Made by a program: the position numbers and the translations under genes
In this document: positions 58,853-64,000 of the stretch, piece after piece
How positions within the stretch are numbered: the first letter of the stretch is position 1
Layout of the letters: each line of letters begins with the position of its first letter
Assembly (NCBI RefSeq): GCF_002878395.1
Contig: NW_025856816.1
Coordinates: 221,216 to 285,215 of the forward strand
Source: Capsicum annuum
Taxonomy: Eukaryota; Streptophyta; Magnoliopsida; Solanales; Solanaceae
Length of the DNA stretch: 64,000 nt
Reading direction: 5' to 3'
Notes under the pieces: model-generated
The model's input: the letters and a program-made list of their open reading frames with translations, nothing else
The model's database searches: none
What the model was told of the DNA's origin: nothing

Positions 58853-58930
58853 CCATCACTATTTTTTTTTTCGATTATAGTGGATTTTACGAAATTAAAC
58901 TAACATGACCCTATTATGATCTCAGGTAAC

Positions 58931-60133
58931 ATGGCTCCGAAAGGATGACAGGGAAAGGAGAAAGCATCCACCTTACAAAAGGGTCAAAAATAGTCAAGAA
59001 AGGACCAGGCTGATTCTTCCTCTCATCAAGTGCCTCAACGCATTTTTGGGATTAAATGGGTTCTGGAGGAGGAAGGGAAGGAATGGTATAAAAACAATAA
59101 AGTGAAGAAATATGTACATGTGGATTTGATGCAGAAAGAAAGTTTAGCAAAGAGATACCCTCGCATTTTGGCTAATATCATGGCACTAAATCTTGACTTT
59201 ATCTTCTGAGATATGGGCGAATGTAATCTTGATTTGACTCGAGAGTTTTATACCAACTGGTCCCCAAGGACCTCGAGTAATGAAGTAAAGATTTAGGGGC
59301 AAGTCTTGCAATTGAACGCAGATTTCTTCAACTCTTCCCTGGGTACTCCAAGTGTGGATCCATCACCACTCAAGGAGCTCTACAACAGACCTCCTTACAG
59401 ATCCATCAGACATACGTTGTGTGGATCAAGGTCCATGACCCGGTGGACTCATCACAAAGATAATGGTCGTCACAATACTTACCCACATGTTTGTTTGAAC
59501 AGAGAAGCTCGCATATGGCTAAGAATAGTCAACTCCTGCTTGATTTCTGGGACACAATACACTAAGGTCACGCATAATCTAGTCTTCCTGGTATATGCTC
59601 TAATGATGAATGTTCCCATCAACATTGGTGCAGTTATACGAACATCGATGTGAAAAGCAAGGTTGCACAAAAGGTCTCATTTCAGCTTCGACAACTTGTT
59701 GACTGCAATTTTGAGAAAAGAGCAAATTAAGGAGGAGCCAACAGACCATAAGTTGCCACATAACCCGAAGAAGGTAGATCTCACGAAGATCAAAGATCCA
59801 GAAACTGGTCAAGGCATCAACCATACCATTGCTGAGAAACATGCTCGAGATGAAAGTTTTTTTCGCCATCTGTATGGCATGACTAGGTTTACTATGATAA
59901 ATGGGGGTCGTGTGCCGACTGATGCAGAGCTTCGGCAGTTGGACTAAGACTACCCACTTAATGAGCATGCTCAGGCCATTTGTGGAGTAGGGGTAAATTT
60001 TGAGGAACCTCTAGATGATGATGTGTCGACAGACGATGATCACCGACTGTTAGACTCTAATGTGGAGGACAACTCTGATGATGATTCTGACGCAGGGGGT
60101 ATGACCCCAGATTTAAAGGAGGAGTCTGACTAA
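58931..60133 (+). pseudogene. Athila ORF3 (putative plant transposon protein domain)
   Basis: A single frame of 400 codons from ATG 58931 (MAPKG) to TAA 60131-60133, broken only by in-frame stops (58946, then near 58988, 59207, 59293, 59651, 59945) and no frameshift. Domains: a basic start, a central part with FGIKWVLEEEGKEWY, RYPRILANIMALNLDF and REFYTNW, then the conserved NREARIW to LVFLVYALMMNVPINIG block shared with 9-239, and an acidic tail (DDDVSTDDDH, EDNSDDDSDAGG). Role unknown; by position such ORFs have been called env-like, but I see no signal peptide or transmembrane helix pattern of a glycoprotein. Preservation of one frame suggests constraint until recently. Confidence 0.8.
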
Positions 60134-61500
60134 CCAAGTTTTGCTTATTTATTTACACTGAGGTCAGTGTGTTCCATCTAAGTGTGGGGTGCGGGTATAT
60201 GTCTGCTGTATTGTGTACTGCTTGCCTGCATTTACTCTATAGTTGTTTCGATTTAGTCGTAGTTAGTTGTAACTAGTCAGATTTTTGCATAAAATTATTC
60301 TTATAGACGGCATGGCATTATAACAGGAGTTTGTGCTGAATCACTACTATTGAAACATTTAGGCTCTAAGTTGTGACTATTGCTTGTGGTTTAATTCATT
60401 TATCTATTGGGTCAAGAATCTATAATGCTCCCAATTAAGTTGACCATGTTCAATGTGTGTGTAAGGTTATTGTATATTCTTTGTTGCGGCTGATGCTAGA
60501 ACTTGCCTAGTGAGTGTGTAAAGCGAAATAAAGATTGTGAGTTTAGGAGATGATTTAGGCCTTTCTTTGGCAGCCCTGATTTTTTATCTTCTTTTTACCT
60601 ACCTTTGTACATTGTCCTAGTGAACACCCATTGAGCCTTTAGCTATTTTCTTTGGCAACCCCATATGTAGCCTAATCCATTTTTTTTGAAAAGACCATAA
60701 TTTGATCCAAAAAGCTCCTAAGCGCTTTAAATTGTAGAATCAAGTTGAGTAAAGAGTGTGGCAAAATAAGAGGAAAATGGTGAAATTGATGCCCCTAAGT
60801 TTAGTTATTGGTATATGAAAATATTGTGATCGAGGGTGAATATCATAGGGATGCTAAAAAATAATAAAAAAAAAAGTTGTATATTCCCATCATAGTGATT
60901 TTGATTGAGTAACAAAATGGGTGAAAGGGGGTTGGTAGATGAAAGGAAGGTAGAGTGGTTTTTAAAAGTCAGTGTAAATGGCATAAGGTAGTGTATTAAA
61001 GCGCTTAGGGAGCATAGTCACCACTTCTGGCCAAAATTTTCCTACCCGTCCCTTTAGCCTACGTTACAACCCGCAAAGACCTATTTGATCCTAACCTTAG
61101 CATTCTGATATTAGTGGAGTATAACACTAAGGGCAAGCATATGGTCATCAGTTGTAATCTAAGAATTCTTTGTGAGAGTGAGAGCAAGCAAGTTCTTATA
61201 CCCATATTTTTGAAAAATGCAAAACTATGAGTGAATATGGGTAACATTTTGTGTGAGCGCACATGGTTGATGATTGTTGGGTAGTTTTATATGATTTTTT
61301 TTGGCTTAACTTGTTTATACGAATTAACCAACTTAATGAGTCTATGTTGGAGGGTGAGTTGTTTCTAGTAATGATCAAGAAATCTACTCTTTGTTAATAA
61401 TTGTCGTGCATGTCTTGTTGAAAATTTTGTGTTGCTCTTATGAATTTTAGTTAGGTATTCGCATGGATGTACAATTTTGTTCGAGAAAAAACAAAGCTTT
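60134..61500 (+). other. Athila 3' non-coding region
   Basis: No coding frame is supported. It contains a PPT-like motif at 60180-60191 and the block at 60990-61180 that is conserved with the older Athila pieces in units A, B and C. Minus-strand ORFs at 61059, 61196 and 61365 are chance frames. Confidence 0.75.
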
Positions 61501-61513
61501 AAGTGTGGGGTGG
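61501..61513 (+). other. Athila polypurine tract
   Basis: AAGTGTGGGGTGG, directly against the 3' LTR start at 61514, the expected plus-strand priming site. Confidence 0.85.
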
Positions 61514-62730
61514 TGATGTTGGGCGTATTTATACGTCTAAACACCATAATGTACCCATGTTTTAGCTAAGTTTTGAGGATAAAATACATACTTCTTGCAC
61601 TTTTAATCCATTTTTAGTTAAGTGAGCTGACCTATGTGATTAGCATGTTTTTCAGGTACTAATGAGGAAGATTTCAGCACTTTAGGGACCTGTGGACAGC
61701 AAAGGAAAACTTCACATAAAAGGGAAGGCAGCTTTTGGACCGAATGTGATGCATGGGAACTTTTCACGGGCAAACTCAGTATTTTTAAATAGTTAAGGAT
61801 GCAGTAGCAATTTATTAGAGAAGGATGTTATTAAAAGCATTATTGCTGAATTTTTAGGGATTATTCATTATTCAGATTTTATAATATTTTGGAAAACAGA
61901 GACAACGGCTTAGTGGAAGCGGACGTAGAGAGGGCAACATATTTTCCTCTTATTCTCGCTAGTCATCTTTATCGCTGAGATTGTTCTAGTTTTGGTATGA
62001 TGATGATGTCTATTTTGAGTTCTGTTTTATTCATGAGTAGCTAAGCTTTTTTGTTAGGGTTATGGAAACCTTGTAGTATACTCTCTATTGCTATGAGTTT
62101 ATGAATTTATGATGTGTCACGCCACTTATATCATTACTCTCTTCATTTTGATTGAATTCTCATGGTTGCAAACATAGGGAATGCGCCATTATAGCAATAA
62201 CTTGTTCGATAGAAAAGTTACTGTTTGGAAAAGAGAGTGTGACAAGAAAATAGGGTTTCCAACCTCTATTTACACGTTAATGCCCTAGCAGGATTAACTT
62301 CTTCGAGAGTTCGTATAATTTGTTGTACACTTTGGGTTCGAAAGAACTAAAGTGAATAAATCCTTGATGGTTGAAAAACACTTGGGTTTAGAATTAGAAT
62401 ACGTCTCTCTATAAGTGCATGCATGCATAAACTCCGTATTACTCATAGTTAATAGAGAAGTAGAAACTACAAGGTGGACATAACCCTAACTTGTCATTCT
62501 CTGTGATCAAATATTATTACATATCATCTCATCGTTACACTGATAATATCATTGTGCACTTAAACCAAAACTCCCCTTATCTTGGAACCTTCGATCAACA
62601 GTCTAATGATAATTGCAATACTTAGTGTCCATAGTATTCCCTGTGGGATTCAACACCCAACCCAGTTGGGTTCTATATTTGACATCGACCGCTTACACTT
62701 TCTAACAAGAGTTGTAATTTGGGCGTATCA
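61514..62730 (+). repeat. Athila 3' LTR
   Basis: 1217 bp, TGATGTTGGGCG to TTTGGGCGTATCA, followed by ATATC target copy. About 40 differences from the 5' LTR by eye, one cluster near 61935-61945. Confidence 0.95.
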
Positions 62731-62735
62731 ATATC

Positions 62736-64000
62736 TCATTACAAACTTTAGGGAAAAATAATCATATCAAGGGAAAGTATTTTAGTTTTAAAGGAAAATA
62801 TCTTAATTCAATGGAAAAATAATTTAGTTTAGGGATTTTCTCTTAAATGACATAAACCATGAGAGCTACATTGAGTCCAGCGTTTTGTCCTCCTAAAGAG
62901 GAGACCTCACATTTGGTGAGAGGCATCCTACTCTTGCCAGGGAGTATAACCTAGGTCCAATGATCACTAAACAAACTCGGCCTCGGGCCCAATATCAACT
63001 CGGCCTTAGGCCCAATAATAATCATAAACTTGGCCTCAGGCCCAACCTACGGTGGCACATAGTTTTGGGGTAAGAAACCATAATAACATACCCGCTCGGT
63101 GCTAAATACTACTCCTTTTAGATTATCTGCGCTCATCTCATAAAAATCCACTTTTAGAAATAATCTCATGGTTAATCAAATCTAAAATCTCATGTAGTAG
63201 AGTGGATTTCAAAACTCAATGACCATTAGGTCAACACATTTCTCAATAATCTCAGAATACTTAAATCTTGGTTGCATAAGGCATCATAGTTCATAAAATG
63301 TCAAGTCTCAAGTAGGGCTTAATAAACCATAATTCAATATCAAGTTAAAACTCATCAAAAGCATAATAGATAGCATATATATTCATAACCCATGTAAAAA
63401 TCTGGAAATTTCAGCAATTTATCTCAAAATCTAAACATACTCATATACTTCAATGTTTCAAACATTTCAACTATTAACTTCTCAAGGATTAAAATAATGG
63501 TGTATAGACCCAGCTGTAATTTCTCAAGAAAACATCTAAAAATCATGCCATGAGACTCTTAATTCAAGGAAAACATCAAAAGTTTGCAACCAATAACAAT
63601 GGGTGAAAACCTCCAATTCAATTTCATGTAAAATCTCATAAATTACAGAGAATTGTAGTTTAAATAAGCCTTTGGGCACAAGGGTGAAAGGATTACACTT
63701 GTTCAAAACTCCACATACCTTGAATTAGAAGCTTTAGATGAACTCTCGCTTTTGGAACTCTATTCATACACTTGAATGAGGGTTCTTGAAGCCCTTAACT
63801 TGGGAACCTTGAATCTTGACTCAATTAAGAAAATCTATGGTGAATTCTTGAGATTCCTGGAAGAGGTTTTGGATACTTAGGATTTTTTTTGAGAGAGAAA
63901 TCATGAAAAACTTCATAGAATGCTTGTAAATGACCTTGATTTGGTGTTTGCACAGTTTAAGAGACTTGGAAAAAGTCCAAAGTGCCCTTTTTAACTTCTT
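62736..64000 (-). repeat. Tekay-3 3' LTR, inner part (runs off the window)
   Basis: Continues 49493-50365 after the Athila. It has the block near 63110-63175 that Tekay-2's right LTR lacks and the 80-base block near 63890-63970 that its left LTR lacks. The window ends before the dyad repeats and the inner LTR end; the internal region of Tekay-3 must lie to the right. Confidence 0.85.

Larger units (their letters stand above)
58242..58925 (+). other. Possible 5'-UTR intron of ORF3
   Basis: A strong donor (CCAA|GTAAGTT at 58242) and an acceptor (GATCTCAG|GTAAC ending at 58925) enclose 684 bases of T-rich sequence without frames. The acceptor is five bases before the ORF3 ATG at 58931. Splicing is predicted from consensus only. 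Confidence 0.4.
57305..58930 (+). other. Athila inter-ORF non-coding region
   Basis: Between pol and ORF3. It holds a hairpin at the pol end (57287-57316), a small hairpin TGTCA/TGACA (57321-57335), a duplicated GCGCT...GGCAACCCATC block (57345-57368 and 57456-57479), a tandem repeat (57602-58040), a TATA-like box (58093-58105), a CT-rich stretch, a possible intron (58242-58925), a second hairpin (58779-58806) and a PPT-like motif (58838-58852). No frame codes for a recognisable protein. Confidence 0.8.
50366..62730 (+). mobile_element. Young Athila element, near full-length
   Basis: 12,365 bp with LTRs at 50366-51583 and 61514-62730, both starting TGATGTTGG and ending GTATCA, flanked by perfect ATATC copies (50361-50365 and 62731-62735). 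Internal order is tRNA-Asp PBS, gag, PR, RT, RNase H, IN, a 1.6 kb inter-ORF region, ORF3 and PPT, the Athila layout. I count about 40 differences between the LTRs by eye (about 3 percent), so it is far younger than the Tekay elements it sits in. Stops, two frameshifts and a changed integrase active site show it is not autonomous. Confidence 0.95.

Noticed and set aside
58931..60133. ORF3 as a retroviral envelope gene
   Set aside because: No signal peptide, transmembrane helix or fusion-peptide pattern could be seen; the tail is acidic and hydrophilic. 'Env-like' would be by position only.
1..64000. Integrated plant pararetrovirus sequence
   Set aside because: All reverse-transcriptase regions lie between LTRs with integrase and match Ty3/gypsy order; no coat or movement protein pattern was seen.

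Overview
The window is plant nuclear heterochromatin made almost entirely of nested LTR retrotransposons. AT-rich sequence, Ty3/gypsy chromovirus (Tekay/Del-type, initiator tRNA-Met primer site, integrase with C-terminal chromodomain) and Athila-type elements (tRNA-Asp primer site, extra ORF after pol) indicate a flowering plant. A Solanaceae genome such as pepper fits the style of the elements, but that is an impression and was not tested. I find no ordinary host gene, tRNA or rRNA gene.

Layout. 1-1539 is the 3' part of an old Athila-like element, with the end of its ORF3. A minus-strand Tekay element (Tekay-1, 1540-11422) is inserted in it, and the old Athila resumes at 11423-12129. A solo chromovirus LTR (12130-24849, target TAAAG) follows, itself split by a second minus-strand Tekay (Tekay-2, 13806-24030, target duplication TAACT). 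At 24850-26580 the old Athila PPT, LTR and a decayed PBS appear. They are followed by an antisense Ulp1-protease-like pseudogene (26925-27640) and by plus-strand chromovirus wreckage (28149-34918: LTR, gag, LTR piece, gag, integrase piece, LTR piece).

From 34919 the same order starts again (unit B, 34919-46688) and again from 46689 (unit C). Each new unit begins at the same junction between a plus-strand LTR piece and a minus-strand Tekay-1 LTR piece. The window therefore shows a tandem array of a composite unit about 12-14 kb long, built from retrotransposon parts. Units A and C carry a Tekay at the same site, while unit B keeps the empty site.

The Tekay in unit C (from 49493) is split by the youngest and most complete element, a 12.4 kb Athila at 50366-62730. 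It has two 1.2 kb LTRs, target duplication ATATC, a tRNA-Asp PBS, gag-PR-RT-RNaseH-IN on the plus strand, a 1.6 kb inter-ORF region with a 125-bp-period tandem repeat and paired hairpins, an ORF3, and a PPT. Stops, frameshifts and loss of a catalytic integrase Asp make it non-autonomous. Nothing in the window looks able to move unaided.

The most interesting signals are the tandem composite array with filled and empty insertion sites, a possible internal promoter plus intron in front of Athila ORF3, two covarying hairpins bracketing that region, and CpG-rich dyad repeats lying just upstream of the TATA-like box in several LTR families. All comparisons were made by eye; divergence figures are rough.
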